Positions 1-6,873 of a DNA stretch of 64,000 nt are shown piece by piece (positions within the stretch are counted from its first letter, which is position 1; every line of letters begins with the position of its first letter). The DNA is taken from positions 124,001 to 188,000 of the forward strand of contig NZ_JAHUWN010000003.1 of assembly GCF_019219025.1 (NCBI RefSeq), written 5' to 3'. The notes under the pieces are model-generated. The model was not told the DNA's origin, made no database searches, and worked only from the letters and a program-made list of their open reading frames with translations. The DNA comes from Bacillus sp. sid0103. Lineage in GTDB: Bacteria > Bacillota > Bacilli > Bacillales_B > DSM-18226. The translations under genes and the position numbers were made by a program.

Positions 1-86
1 ATGTTTGCGTATGTGGTTCTCCAACTATCAACATGCACACTGGCAATACCTGCCACATCTGTTAACATAGCTTTTCTTATTTTCAA
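1..86 (-). CDS. GNAT-type N-acetyltransferase, N-terminal fragment
   Basis: Partial gene running off the left edge; only the first 28 residues are visible, beginning MKIRKAMLTDVAGIASVHVD. The pattern of a basic strand, a T-D-x-x-x-I helix and a V-x-x-x-W-R-T-T-Y segment is typical of the N-terminus of RimI-like GNAT acetyltransferases, which transfer acetyl from acetyl-CoA to an amine. The start is a TTG preceded by GAGGTGATTACG, a good ribosome site. Substrate cannot be inferred, and the acetyl-CoA loop lies outside the window. Confidence 0.6.
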   Translation of the reverse strand, partial: MKIRKAMLTDVAGIASVHVDSWRTTYAN

Positions 87-134
87 CGTAATCACCTCGT
101 TATTTGGTGGATTGCTGGTTACAATCAAGGTTTC

Positions 135-374
135 TTAACTTTTTGCCAGTTCCATTAGCTCTTTCAGCTCATTGGTAAAGCCTTTGACTGCCCGATTTTC
201 AACGACTGTAACAGGAACTCCAAGAAAGCCGTATTTCTTTACTTCCTTTTGGTATTCTGGATTGACGGACAAATCTCTAGTCTCAAACGCAATTCCTTCT
301 TCACTAAGGACTTTTTTGACCATTGTGCACTCGATACAGTCTTTGGTGGTATAGACGATTACTTGTTTGCTCAT
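135..374 (-). CDS. Glutaredoxin-like (NrdH-type) thiol-disulfide protein
   Basis: 79-residue thioredoxin-fold protein. The redox motif C-I-E-C lies at residues 13-16 (TTKDCIECTMVKKVL), followed by the cis-proline segment G-V-P-V-T and a C-terminal G-F-T-N-E helix, as in small glutaredoxin/NrdH proteins that pass electrons to ribonucleotide reductase or reduce protein disulfides. The length matches the family. No nrdEF lies next to it, so the partner is unknown. The middle residues (I-E) differ from the C-P-Y-C of classical glutaredoxins. A cytoplasmic reductase role is inferred from family only. Confidence 0.8.
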   Translation of the reverse strand: MSKQVIVYTTKDCIECTMVKKVLSEEGIAFETRDLSVNPEYQKEVKKYGFLGVPVTVVENRAVKGFTNELKELMELAKS

Positions 375-424
375 TGTTTGTTTTCCCCTTTTATTTATGA
401 TAATTTATTTTTCTTTTGCAGATG

Positions 425-913
425 TTAATCGAAAAAAATATGCTCTGCTACCAAGGAATCACCTATATTCATTACTCCAAATGAAAATTTCTTCTGTCTT
501 CTTTTATCGGTAGGCGATCCAGGGTTGAAAAGCAAAATCCCATTTTCGCTCTTTTTAATTGGAATATGGGAATGGCCAAAAATGAGGCAATCCAGTTTCT
601 CGCCTTCAAAGGCAAGAATGGCTCTTTTTTCGGTTGTTTTCCCTTTGCCATGACCATGTGTTATCCCAATTTTAAACCCGCAAACCTCAATAACTCGGTT
701 TTCCGGAAATAAGTCCTTGATTTCATCTCCATCTACATTACCAAATACACCCACAACATTCGCATAGGATTTTAGTTCAATATATACATCAATTGTTTGC
801 AAATCACCGGCATGTATGATTAGATCAGCATGGACTAATTCTTCAATTAATCTAGGAGGCAAGCCCTTCGCTCTTTTGGGCAAATGTGTGTCTGAAAGGA
901 CAACAATTTTCAT
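425..913 (-). CDS. YfcE/MJ0936-family metallophosphoesterase
   Basis: 162-residue calcineurin-like phosphoesterase. The metal-binding motifs are all visible: D-T-H near residue 8 (VVLSDTH), H-A-G-D, G-N-V-D, T-H-G-H and G-H-S-H. This is the compact YfcE/MJ0936 architecture, known for divalent-metal-dependent phosphodiesterase activity on small substrates; the physiological substrate is unknown. The start was placed at ATG 913 (MKIVVLSDTH) because a TGGAGT ribosome site precedes it and homologues begin at this strand; an upstream in-frame start at 937 adds eight unlikely residues. Confidence 0.85.
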   Translation of the reverse strand: MKIVVLSDTHLPKRAKGLPPRLIEELVHADLIIHAGDLQTIDVYIELKSYANVVGVFGNVDGDEIKDLFPENRVIEVCGFKIGITHGHGKGKTTEKRAILAFEGEKLDCLIFGHSHIPIKKSENGILLFNPGSPTDKRRQKKFSFGVMNIGDSLVAEHIFFD

Positions 914-952
914 AATCATACTCCATTCTAAGTCCAACTCATAATAATCCGT

Positions 953-1717
953 TTATAATTGATAGAATAATCTTGTGTTCTTCCATAATCTTTCCGAAAT
1001 TTCTTCTTCTGACAATTTTTTTATATTTGAAATTGACTTAATGGATTCAAGCATCATATTTGGATGTGTCATAGTTTCCAAAAATGGACCTTCAAATGGC
1101 CATGGACCATCTGTTTCAATCATCATTTGTTCTAGCGGATATCTTTGAACTAAATGTTGTATCTCTTCATCATAGACAACATCCGGTGTAACCGATATAT
1201 AATAGCCATTTTCTTTCATTCTTGTCATTGTTTTCTCATCTCCTTTAAACCAATGAAAATGGGCATTTTTGACGGAGTAATTTTCTAAAAGATCACAAAC
1301 ATTTGGCGCGTCCTCATGAACTGCATGGAGGACAATTGGCTTCTCCCATGTTACTGTCTTTTGAATGAAAATCTCTAATAGTTCTAGGTATTGTTCATAC
1401 TGACTACTGGACACTTTAAGCTTTCTCCTTAAATAATAAGGAAGCCCTACTTCTCCTATGGCAACCATATCGTGTCTGTGTTTATTCATCCAATCCATTA
1501 ACTCATTCAACTGATTATCTGTTGGAAGTGACTGCTCAGGATGGTAACCAAACGCTGGTCTCACCTTTTGATATTTTCTCGTTAACTCAAGGTTTCTTTT
1601 ACACGATTCTAAATTAAAAGAAACGGATATCAGCCTATCAATTTGTGGAATAGTTTCCATTAACTGAAAAATTTCATCATCCTTATAATGATCGAGATGT
1701 ATATGGGCATCAATCAT
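953..1717 (-). CDS. TatD-family metal-dependent hydrolase
   Basis: About 254 residues. Motifs of the TatD/amidohydrolase TIM barrel are seen: N-terminal D-A-H-I-H-L-D, G-Y-H-P-E, G-E-V-G-L, an H-A-V-H-E strand, H-W-F near the middle, and E-T-D-G-P before the C-terminus. Family members are magnesium-dependent 3'-5' nucleases or uncharacterised hydrolases. The start is uncertain: MIDAHIHLD at 1717 fits the family but has only a weak ribosome site, and an ATG at 1744 adds nine residues. It lies 40 bases upstream of the phosphoesterase on the same strand, so the two may be co-transcribed. Confidence 0.8.
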   Translation of the reverse strand: MIDAHIHLDHYKDDEIFQLMETIPQIDRLISVSFNLESCKRNLELTRKYQKVRPAFGYHPEQSLPTDNQLNELMDWMNKHRHDMVAIGEVGLPYYLRRKLKVSSSQYEQYLELLEIFIQKTVTWEKPIVLHAVHEDAPNVCDLLENYSVKNAHFHWFKGDEKTMTRMKENGYYISVTPDVVYDEEIQHLVQRYPLEQMMIETDGPWPFEGPFLETMTHPNMMLESIKSISNIKKLSEEEISERLWKNTRLFYQL

Positions 1718-2093
1718 TTTTACCAAATCGTTCACTACCTTCATTTAGACTAGTTTAATTAATAATCTACTTTATTTTAATTAAATTTTCAATTTTCCGA
1801 CAATAAAACTCGATAATTGTCTGTTCATGCGCTTTCCCAAGCAATAATTTAAGAAGATTTCCATAAATATAGGTCACAATGTCTAATTTATTAAGCTTTT
1901 AAAGGTTTTAACAAATTGCAGAATTAGGGAAATATATATTTCCCTTTTTCGACTTTTTATTCTTTTCTATCAGGGAATATTCCAATTTCCCCATTTCATT
2001 TCCTCACAAAAAATTGGATTCCTATGCTGATTATTCACTCGAGTATCAGTGCAAATGAATACTCTGTAGTAAACAAGCTATGGAGGTGTAAAT
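1718..2093. other. Intergenic stretch between divergent genes, with a 20-bp palindrome
   Basis: AT-rich divergent intergenic region between the TatD-like gene (minus) and the methyltransferase (plus). At 1926-1945 there is a perfect palindrome AGGGAAATATATATTTCCCT followed on the plus strand by TTTTT, terminator-like but with no gene ending there. A strong ribosome site TGGAGGTG at about 2081-2088 serves the downstream ATG at 2094. I see no credible open reading frame. Confidence 0.5.
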
Positions 2094-2861
2094 ATGAATC
2101 CGTTAAATAGAAATAATGGTTTAGAAGGACTTTTTTTTCTTTTCGGGTCAACGTTAGTATACAAGACTTCAAGCTCTTATCAAAATATTTACGTTACAGA
2201 GCGGAGTCAATACGAAGGAAAACGAGGAAAATTTCGAGCGCTTCAATTTTCTTTAGATGGTATCCAAGGGATAATAAATATGGAGCATCCGCAATCACTG
2301 GTCGCTTCATACAGTCGAATCACAGTGGATCTAATAGATCACTATACATCTGATTTTAAAAAAGGATTTATTATTGGTCACGGGATTGGTACCGTCAGCT
2401 CTTATTATTCCCATAAACATATGTTAACAGCGGAGATTGATCCGCTAGTCGTAGAGGTATCAAAGATGTACTTTGGACATACGGGAAAGAACGTATTAGT
2501 CGGTGATGGACAAGCGCTCTTAAAAAATCAAGAAGCACAATCTCAGGATATCATTTTTTTGGATGCGTACAGCGGCAGTGAAATCCCATCTCACCTAACA
2601 ACAAAAGAGTTTTTTACTCTTACAAACGAAAAGCTGTCCGACCAAGGAATTCTAATCATAAATTATATTGGGAAGATAAATAATGATAAATTCTTGCATA
2701 CGCTGTTCGCGAGGATTTCAGAAATCTTTCCTTACGTAAAGGGGTTTGCTACAAATTCTGAGAAAAAAACGAAACAAAATCTATTTCTTGTTGCAAGTCG
2801 GCGATTTCTGGAAGACTATTCACCTCAAGAAGGCATCCCTATCCAGATCATGGGTAATTAA
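2094..2861 (+). CDS. Spermidine-synthase-like class I methyltransferase-fold protein
   Basis: 255 residues with the SpeE-like Rossmann core: I-I-G-H-G-I-G-T-V nucleotide-binding turn (residues about 93-101), an acidic strand end A-E-I-D-P, V-G-D-G-Q-A-L, and I-I-F-L-D-A-Y-S-G. The N-terminal beta part (YKTSSSYQNIYV) resembles the SpeE entry segment. It could be an aminopropyltransferase-fold protein of the fused or stand-alone type rather than a true spermidine synthase, because the polyamine-pocket D-x-x-D pattern is not clear. It is monocistronic, ending at a hairpin terminator. The ribosome site is TGGAGGTG before the ATG. Confidence 0.7.
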   Translation: MNPLNRNNGLEGLFFLFGSTLVYKTSSSYQNIYVTERSQYEGKRGKFRALQFSLDGIQGIINMEHPQSLVASYSRITVDLIDHYTSDFKKGFIIGHGIGTVSSYYSHKHMLTAEIDPLVVEVSKMYFGHTGKNVLVGDGQALLKNQEAQSQDIIFLDAYSGSEIPSHLTTKEFFTLTNEKLSDQGILIINYIGKINNDKFLHTLFARISEIFPYVKGFATNSEKKTKQNLFLVASRRFLEDYSPQEGIPIQIMGN

Positions 2862-2882
2862 TTTCAATAACATTTTATTAAC

Positions 2883-2914
2883 GACCTTCTTAGCTATGCC
2901 TAGGAGGGTCTTTA
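2883..2914 (+). terminator. Rho-independent terminator of the methyltransferase-like gene
   Basis: An 11-base stem (gaccttcttag / ctaggagggtc, including G-U pairs) with a six-base loop, followed by TTTACT, 22 bases after the stop at 2861. Confidence 0.6.
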
Positions 2915-3066
2915 CTATTCGTAATGGTATGTTTTTCTTCCTGAACAATATTAACACTACATTTTGTTTCAAATGACAAATTAATTTGTAAATCCCAAAA
3001 AGTTATTCTTACCTACTAATTTAAGTGGAAGTGACAATTTCTTTTTAAAAATTAATCTTCCTAATT

Positions 3067-3099
3067 CCGCCTTTCGTAAAATTAGGCGGCCCTTTTTTT
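3067..3099 (+). terminator. Orphan Rho-independent terminator
   Basis: Six-base GC-rich stem CCGCCT/AGGCGG with an 11-base loop followed by CCC and seven T. No coding region ends between 2915 and 3066, so it may back up the previous terminator or end a small RNA. Confidence 0.6.
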
Positions 3100-3154
3100 A
3101 TTTTCGAGATATAAGTTTATGCTTGTCCATTATTCTTACATATTATGTTTATTG

Positions 3155-3168
3155 TAAGAGGCCTCTTA
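3155..3168. promoter_or_regulatory. Perfect 14-bp palindrome, possible operator
   Basis: TAAGAGGCCTCTTA is self-complementary over 14 bases and lies 32 bases upstream of the ATG at 3200, between an AT-rich promoter-like stretch and the ribosome site AAAAAGGGGGG. The position fits an operator at or near the transcription start. Inference only; no cognate regulator is known. Confidence 0.35.
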
Positions 3169-3199
3169 TAGACTTTGTAACAAAAAGGGGGGAAAATAA

Positions 3200-3355
3200 A
3201 TGACTATGGAACCGAGTTTGTTAACATGCTTAGGAGCAGTGCTTATCATTATTTTAAATGCTGTTGCCTTACTTCTTGCTAATTTACTTCAATTGCCTGA
3301 TGCTACTAAAGATGCAATTGCAGATTTAATTTGTGAAGCTGCCGAAAATTGTTAA
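3200..3355 (+). CDS. 51-residue hydrophobic peptide with three cysteines, function unknown
   Basis: A short gene with a strong ribosome site (AAAAAGGGGGGAAAATAA before ATG). The product starts MTMEPSLLTCLGAVL and contains a hydrophobic helix over residues 7-32 (LLTCLGAVLIII...NLLQL), then a small amphipathic helix DATKDAIADLICEAAENC. Cysteines are at 10, 45 and 51. It is flanked by a palindrome upstream and a very strong terminator downstream, which argues that it is a real monocistronic gene. It could be a single-span membrane peptide, a small secreted peptide or a toxin-like peptide. I do not recognise a family. Confidence 0.6.
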   Translation: MTMEPSLLTCLGAVLIIILNAVALLLANLLQLPDATKDAIADLICEAAENC

Positions 3356-3410
3356 TCGATTTCTAACTGACGATTAACAATTAAAAAATCCCTGATGGGT
3401 AAGTCACGAA

Positions 3411-3450
3411 CTCTAGAAGATTATTGAACTAATAATCTTCTAGGGTTTTT
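3411..3450 (+). terminator. Strong Rho-independent terminator of the small peptide gene
   Basis: A 15-base stem (3411-3425 with 3431-3445, one G-U pair) around the loop GAACT, followed by TTTTT, 55 bases after the stop of the 51-residue peptide. Confidence 0.85.
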
Positions 3451-3612
3451 CCTTTAATGCGAATAATATTTGTTTTGTTTTTTTCTAAAAACTAATAAGG
3501 AAATATTTCTTTTCATGATGATATTAACACACTACATTATCTGTAAATAAACATAGGATATTAGGAAATTTCTGAATTTATTATTATTTAAAACTAAAAA
3601 GGTGGTTAAATC

Positions 3613-4509
3613 ATGGATGAAAACATGAAAGAAAATAGTGTAAAGAATACGGGTATCAATGTAGACCAGGACTCTCTCCAGAATCTTGCCAGCAATTTCC
3701 TAAAAAATCAAAATTCGCTTGATTTGGGGTCATTAATGCAAATGGCAACAACTCTTCTAAAAAACGATTCACTCATGAATTCCGTTACGGAACTTAGTAA
3801 AAAAAAGCAAAACTCTAAGCTTCCTGATACAAAAATTACTGAAAAACTGGAGAAAGTCACTAATGATAATAGCGTACAGAATACGGGTAACAATGTAGAC
3901 AAGGACCCTGTCAACCATCTAATAAAAAATGAAAATTCACTTGATTTGAATTCTATGATGCAACTGGCATCAACTCTTATGAAAAATGAGTCGTTATTGA
4001 ATTCAGTTACAGAACTTAGTGAAAAAAATATTAACGCTACACTCCCAGTATCTAAAGTTTCGAAAAAACAAAGAAATGTAGAACTGACTTCTTTATCTGA
4101 AAAAATGGAGAATATCGCTAATGATATTTCTGGATTAAGACAAGAAAATGCTGAGCTGGCATCTTTGTCTCAAAAACTTGAGAATATCACGAATGATATT
4201 TCTGGATTAAGACAAGAAAATGCTGAGCTGGCATCTTTGTCTCAAAAACTTGAGAATATCACAAATGATATTTCAGGATTAAGAAAAGAAAATGCTGAGC
4301 TGGCATCTTTGTCTCAAAAACTTGAGAATATCACGAATGATATTTCTGGATTAAGACAAGAAAATGCTGAGTTAGCATCTTTGTCTCAAAAACTTGAGAA
4401 TATCACGAATGATATTTTAGAATTTAAAAAAGAACTAAAAGACGTGAAAGAACAAAATAGTGAACTTAATAAATTACTCAAAAAAATATTGAAAAACAAT
4501 AAAAAATAG
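3613..4509 (+). CDS. 298-residue repetitive coiled-coil protein beside the gas-vesicle operon
   Basis: No family recognised. The N-terminal half contains two related modules, about residues 8-84 and 86-171, sharing N-S-V-x-N-T-G-x-N-V-D, K-N-x-N-S-L-D-L and L-x-N-S-V-T-E-L-S. Residues 173-268 are four near-identical 24-residue repeats (each like SGLRQENAELASLSQKLENI plus TNDI), with a weaker copy ahead of them; the heptad-like spacing predicts a long coiled coil. A lysine-rich tail ends the protein. There is no signal peptide or membrane span. The gene is expressed toward gvpJ and has a good ribosome site (AAAAAGGTGG). A structural role, perhaps as a gas-vesicle surface or clustering protein, is inference from context. 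Confidence 0.75.
   Translation: MDENMKENSVKNTGINVDQDSLQNLASNFLKNQNSLDLGSLMQMATTLLKNDSLMNSVTELSKKKQNSKLPDTKITEKLEKVTNDNSVQNTGNNVDKDPVNHLIKNENSLDLNSMMQLASTLMKNESLLNSVTELSEKNINATLPVSKVSKKQRNVELTSLSEKMENIANDISGLRQENAELASLSQKLENITNDISGLRQENAELASLSQKLENITNDISGLRKENAELASLSQKLENITNDISGLRQENAELASLSQKLENITNDILEFKKELKDVKEQNSELNKLLKKILKNNKK
4129..4416 (+). repeat. Four tandem 72-bp repeats inside the coiled-coil gene
   Basis: Copies at 4129-4200, 4201-4272, 4273-4344 and 4345-4416 differ at only a few positions (for example CAA/AAA for Q/K, CTG/TTA for L). A diverged copy precedes them. Near-identity at DNA level, including third codon positions, indicates recent expansion or gene conversion. Confidence 0.9.
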
Positions 4510-4567
4510 TCATATTATAATTGAATACATTTAAATTTTTTCGCTTATCCCATTACTAAACAATAAG

Positions 4568-4593
4568 AACCTTGAGAATATCAGGGTTTTTTT
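4568..4593 (+). terminator. Rho-independent terminator of the coiled-coil gene
   Basis: Stem AACCTTGA/TCAGGGTT (G-U pairs allowed) with loop GAATA followed by a T run, 59 bases after the stop at 4509. Confidence 0.65.
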
Positions 4594-4695
4594 AATTAAG
4601 CGTACACTGTCAAATACTTTATTCAAGTTTTAAGATAACTCAAATAAACTTACCATACTTTCTTTTTTGATTACTTCATACACAAGGAAAATGAC

Positions 4696-4725
4696 AATAA
4701 AAAAGAAAGTGTCCCCTCCACTTTC
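4696..4725 (-). terminator. Terminator of the gas-vesicle operon
   Basis: On the minus strand, GAAAGTG / CACTTTC stem with a GAGGGGA loop followed by TTTTTT; it lies 29 bases beyond the stop of gvpJ, the last gene of the gvp operon. Confidence 0.8.
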
Positions 4726-4753
4726 CTAAAATTAAATAACATTTAAATTTTTT

Positions 4754-5275
4754 TTATTCCTTTTGTTTGCTTCGACACTTTTTCTTTTCGTTTTTCTTAT
4801 TTTGTGAGTCCTTTTTCTTATTTTGTGAGTCGTTTTTCTTCCCATTTTTTTTTGAATCAGTTTTTTCCACTTTTGTTATTTCTATTTCCTCGTCCAGCAT
4901 AGGCAGTGCTTTTTTTTCATCCGGCTGTAGTAAAATATTTTCATTAATTGGTTCAAGTAATGCTCTTTCTTCTAGAGGGAGTGCCTTTGTTTCAACAAGC
5001 TGTTCAATTCTATTGATTCTTTCGAGTAACAGGTCATGCTCTTTTTCAGCTAATCTGCCTTTAGAAGAATAGTATGGGTCCTTTTCCCACCAGTCCATTC
5101 CTATTTCTCTGGCCTTGTCTACAGAAGCTATTAGCAGCCTGATTTTAATGGTTAACAAGTCGACGTCTGCTAACGATATTTTAATATCCCCTGCAATAAC
5201 CACTCCTTTATCAAGTATTTTTTCTAATACCTCAAGCAAATTCGATGATGATTGTGACGGGTGTTGGATGTGCAT
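4754..5275 (-). CDS. gvpJ: Gas vesicle protein GvpJ with a long charged C-terminal tail
   Basis: 173 residues. The GvpA-fold core is at about residues 12-70: [16 protein letters not shown], then D-I-K-I-S-L-A-D-V-D-L-L-T and R-L-L-I-A-S-V-D-K-A, with the W-W-E-K-D-P segment characteristic of GvpJ. GvpA-family minor proteins are thought to sit at vesicle tips or act in nucleation. The first 110 or so residues match the usual family size; beyond them comes an acidic stretch and then about 40 lysine/asparagine-rich residues with repeated K-x-D-S-Q-N-K-K, an unusual extension. The start at 5275 was chosen over 5323 because AGGAGAG precedes it and it avoids overlap with gvpK. Last gene of the operon. 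Confidence 0.85.
   Translation of the reverse strand: MHIQHPSQSSSNLLEVLEKILDKGVVIAGDIKISLADVDLLTIKIRLLIASVDKAREIGMDWWEKDPYYSSKGRLAEKEHDLLLERINRIEQLVETKALPLEERALLEPINENILLQPDEKKALPMLDEEIEITKVEKTDSKKNGKKNDSQNKKKDSQNKKNEKKKCRSKQKE
4791..4831 (-). repeat. Two 21-bp direct repeats in the gvpJ tail
   Basis: TTTTTCTTATTTTGTGAGTC occurs at 4791-4810 and again at 4812-4831, period 21, encoding the repeated D-S-Q-N-K-K unit of the lysine-rich tail. Likely site of repeat-length variation. Confidence 0.85.
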
Positions 5276-5297
5276 AATCTCTCTCCTATCAGCCGGT

Positions 5298-5561
5298 TTA
5301 AAGAAGTTTCCCCAATGGGCCAAGTTCTATATTAAGGTCTTCCGTTTCTAAACCAAAAATGATTTTTAATTCTTCCATTTTTTCTTCAAGCCTCATTAAA
5401 GTTAACCCTAATTCTTCTAATTGTTCATCGGTAAGAGAATCGCTTTCAACTCTCCGCATTGCCTGCCGCTCCATGAGCTGGCGCAGCAGTTCTATAATGG
5501 TTAGCACTAATTTCGCTAATCCTTGCTCTACTTTACTTGAGTCCAGTGGTAATCGTTCCAT
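5298..5561 (-). CDS. gvpK: Gas vesicle protein GvpK
   Basis: 87 residues, a near-complete GvpK domain: V-E-Q-G-L-A-K-L-V-L-T-I-I-E-L-L-R-Q-L-M-E-R-Q-A-x-R-R, then S-L-T-D-E-Q-L-E-E-L-G and a charged helix ending I-F-G-L-E-T-E-D-L-N. GvpK is required for vesicle assembly in several species and is one of the most conserved accessory proteins. Its start overlaps the end of gvpS by 29 bases, suggesting translational coupling. Position between gvpS and gvpJ is the same as in B. megaterium. Confidence 0.95.
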   Translation of the reverse strand: MERLPLDSSKVEQGLAKLVLTIIELLRQLMERQAMRRVESDSLTDEQLEELGLTLMRLEEKMEELKIIFGLETEDLNIELGPLGKLL

Positions 5562-5772
5562 TTACTATTGACCCCCCACCAATCTTCCGCTCGTACGTTC
5601 CAAAGGCACTTTCGATTGATGAAATCAAAAGCTTTAGATCTACAACAATTAAATCAATATTGGCAACCGAGATTAATATTTCTCCTGTTACCACTACGCC
5701 CGTATCAATGATTCCATCGAGCAGATCCAATAATGTCATTTCTTTATTTTCAAAGAGATGGTGCCTTTCCAT
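5533..5772 (-). CDS. gvpS: Gas vesicle protein GvpS (GvpA-family minor protein)
   Basis: 79 residues with the GvpA fold: T-L-L-D-L-L-D-G-I-I-D-T-G-V-V-V-T-G-E-I, then L-I-S-V-A-N-I-D-L-I-V-V-D-L-K-L-L-I-S-S-I-E. It lacks the W-L-R-Y-A-E-A-V-G tail of the main shell protein GvpA, and its place between gvpL and gvpK identifies it as GvpS. The start at 5772 (MERHHLF) overlaps the gvpL stop by one base (TAATG), a coupled junction. Confidence 0.9.
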   Translation of the reverse strand: MERHHLFENKEMTLLDLLDGIIDTGVVVTGEILISVANIDLIVVDLKLLISSIESAFGTYERKIGGGSIVNGTITTGLK

Positions 5773-6602
5773 TACAAAATCTCCTTTGCCATTTTCGAAA
5801 AATGATAAGGAGGCCATGGTCCAGTTACCTGAAAGGTACAACCCAATGGTTCAAATAATTTTTCCAATTCTATTACTCTACTCATAAACTCTTCCGACTT
5901 GGATTGTTCAATTAAGAAATCACAATTGACAATCATCTCCTCTTTTCGTTCGGTTACTTCTCTTCCCCAATTTCTTCGAAGATTTATTTCAGAGACAACA
6001 GACGTTACATGTTGTTGGATTTTACTCCACCAATTGGATTGTTCCACCTCTAATTCAGAAGTAATCAAATGTTCTAGCTTTTTTTTCATTAAAAATTGTT
6101 TTCCTTTTGGCATCAATGCTAATTTCTCTCTCAAATCTAATACTGCTTCATTATGTTGTAGAATAAAGGACAAGGCTTTTTCATTATTACAAAATACCTT
6201 CAAATTCCACTCTTGTTGACTTTTAAGGCTAAGTAGTTTTTGAAAAATCACATCGTATTGAACGTCAAGTAAATTTTCTAAATTACTTTCATTTTGAAAA
6301 ATAGTACAAAAAGACATCGGGAGGACAGTAAAATGCTGGTGAATAATCGAGATAATTTCATGATGATGAAATGCTTTTTCCTTTAGCCATTCTGCATCTT
6401 TTAACTGCTGGTCGATTTGTTCTTGGGAAAAATACTGGGCATTTACCGGGGTGATGACAGCTGCTAATTGATTATTAATTTTCGTGGTGACAATCTTTTG
6501 ATCAATGCCCAATATTGAGGGTATATCTGACTTTTCTAATTCCTCTGCGAGAATAACCCCATACAAGTATAGGAAATCAGGTCCAACCTTTGTGTGTGAC
6601 AT
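5772..6602 (-). CDS. gvpL: Gas vesicle protein GvpL (GvpL/GvpF family)
   Basis: 276 residues with the GvpL/F layout: an N-terminal Y-L-Y-G-V strand, H-H-E-I-I-S-I-I-H-Q-H followed by V-L-P-M-S-F-C-T-I-F, and the C-terminal G-P-W-P-P-Y-H-F signature. Proteins of this family are non-shell or minor-shell assembly factors thought to bind GvpA and prevent its aggregation. It shares the family with gvpF in the same operon; gene order (after gvpG) makes this one GvpL. An AGGAGG site precedes ATG 6602. Confidence 0.93.
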   Translation of the reverse strand: MSHTKVGPDFLYLYGVILAEELEKSDIPSILGIDQKIVTTKINNQLAAVITPVNAQYFSQEQIDQQLKDAEWLKEKAFHHHEIISIIHQHFTVLPMSFCTIFQNESNLENLLDVQYDVIFQKLLSLKSQQEWNLKVFCNNEKALSFILQHNEAVLDLREKLALMPKGKQFLMKKKLEHLITSELEVEQSNWWSKIQQHVTSVVSEINLRRNWGREVTERKEEMIVNCDFLIEQSKSEEFMSRVIELEKLFEPLGCTFQVTGPWPPYHFSKMAKEIL

Positions 6603-6630
6603 GGTACCTCCTCCTTAAAAAACTATAAGT

Positions 6631-6873
6631 CTATTCGTCCAAAAACTCATTTTGTTCACGTTCTTTGGCTATTTTATATCTCCTAATCAATTCCTGTTCC
6701 CGTTCAAGATAGGTAATTTCGTCCAATTCCTCCATTTCGAACATCATATGCAATTCTACAAGCTGTTGTTGCAAATACGGAATATCATAGAGCTCTTGGT
6801 CCACCTCTTCTTGGATTTTTTCCCCGAGTTTTAGTAACGAACGGATAGGCAATGTAAACAATTTAAAAATCAT
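6631..6873 (-). CDS. gvpG: Gas vesicle protein GvpG
   Basis: 80 residues, small, highly charged and helical, beginning MIFKLFTLPIRSLLKLGEKI and containing E-E-L-D-E-I-T-Y-L-E-R-E, which is the GvpG pattern. GvpG is an accessory assembly protein that interacts with GvpL/F. The start overlaps the gvpF stop (ATGA), so translation is probably coupled. Confidence 0.92.
   Translation of the reverse strand: MIFKLFTLPIRSLLKLGEKIQEEVDQELYDIPYLQQQLVELHMMFEMEELDEITYLEREQELIRRYKIAKEREQNEFLDE

Larger units (their letters stand above)
2915..3199. other. Intergenic region with orphan terminator and operator-like palindrome
   Basis: No gene is seen. A second hairpin, CCGCCT (3067-3072) with AGGCGG (3084-3089) followed by CCCTTTTTTT, forms a terminator at 3067-3099 that has no recognised gene in front of it; a short untranslated transcript is possible. 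The perfect 14-base palindrome TAAGAGGCCTCTTA at 3155-3168 sits 32 bases before the small peptide gene. Confidence 0.5.

Noticed and set aside
4129..4416. 72-bp repeats considered as CRISPR or transposon
   Set aside because: They are exact multiples of three bases in frame within a long gene and encode a coiled-coil repeat.
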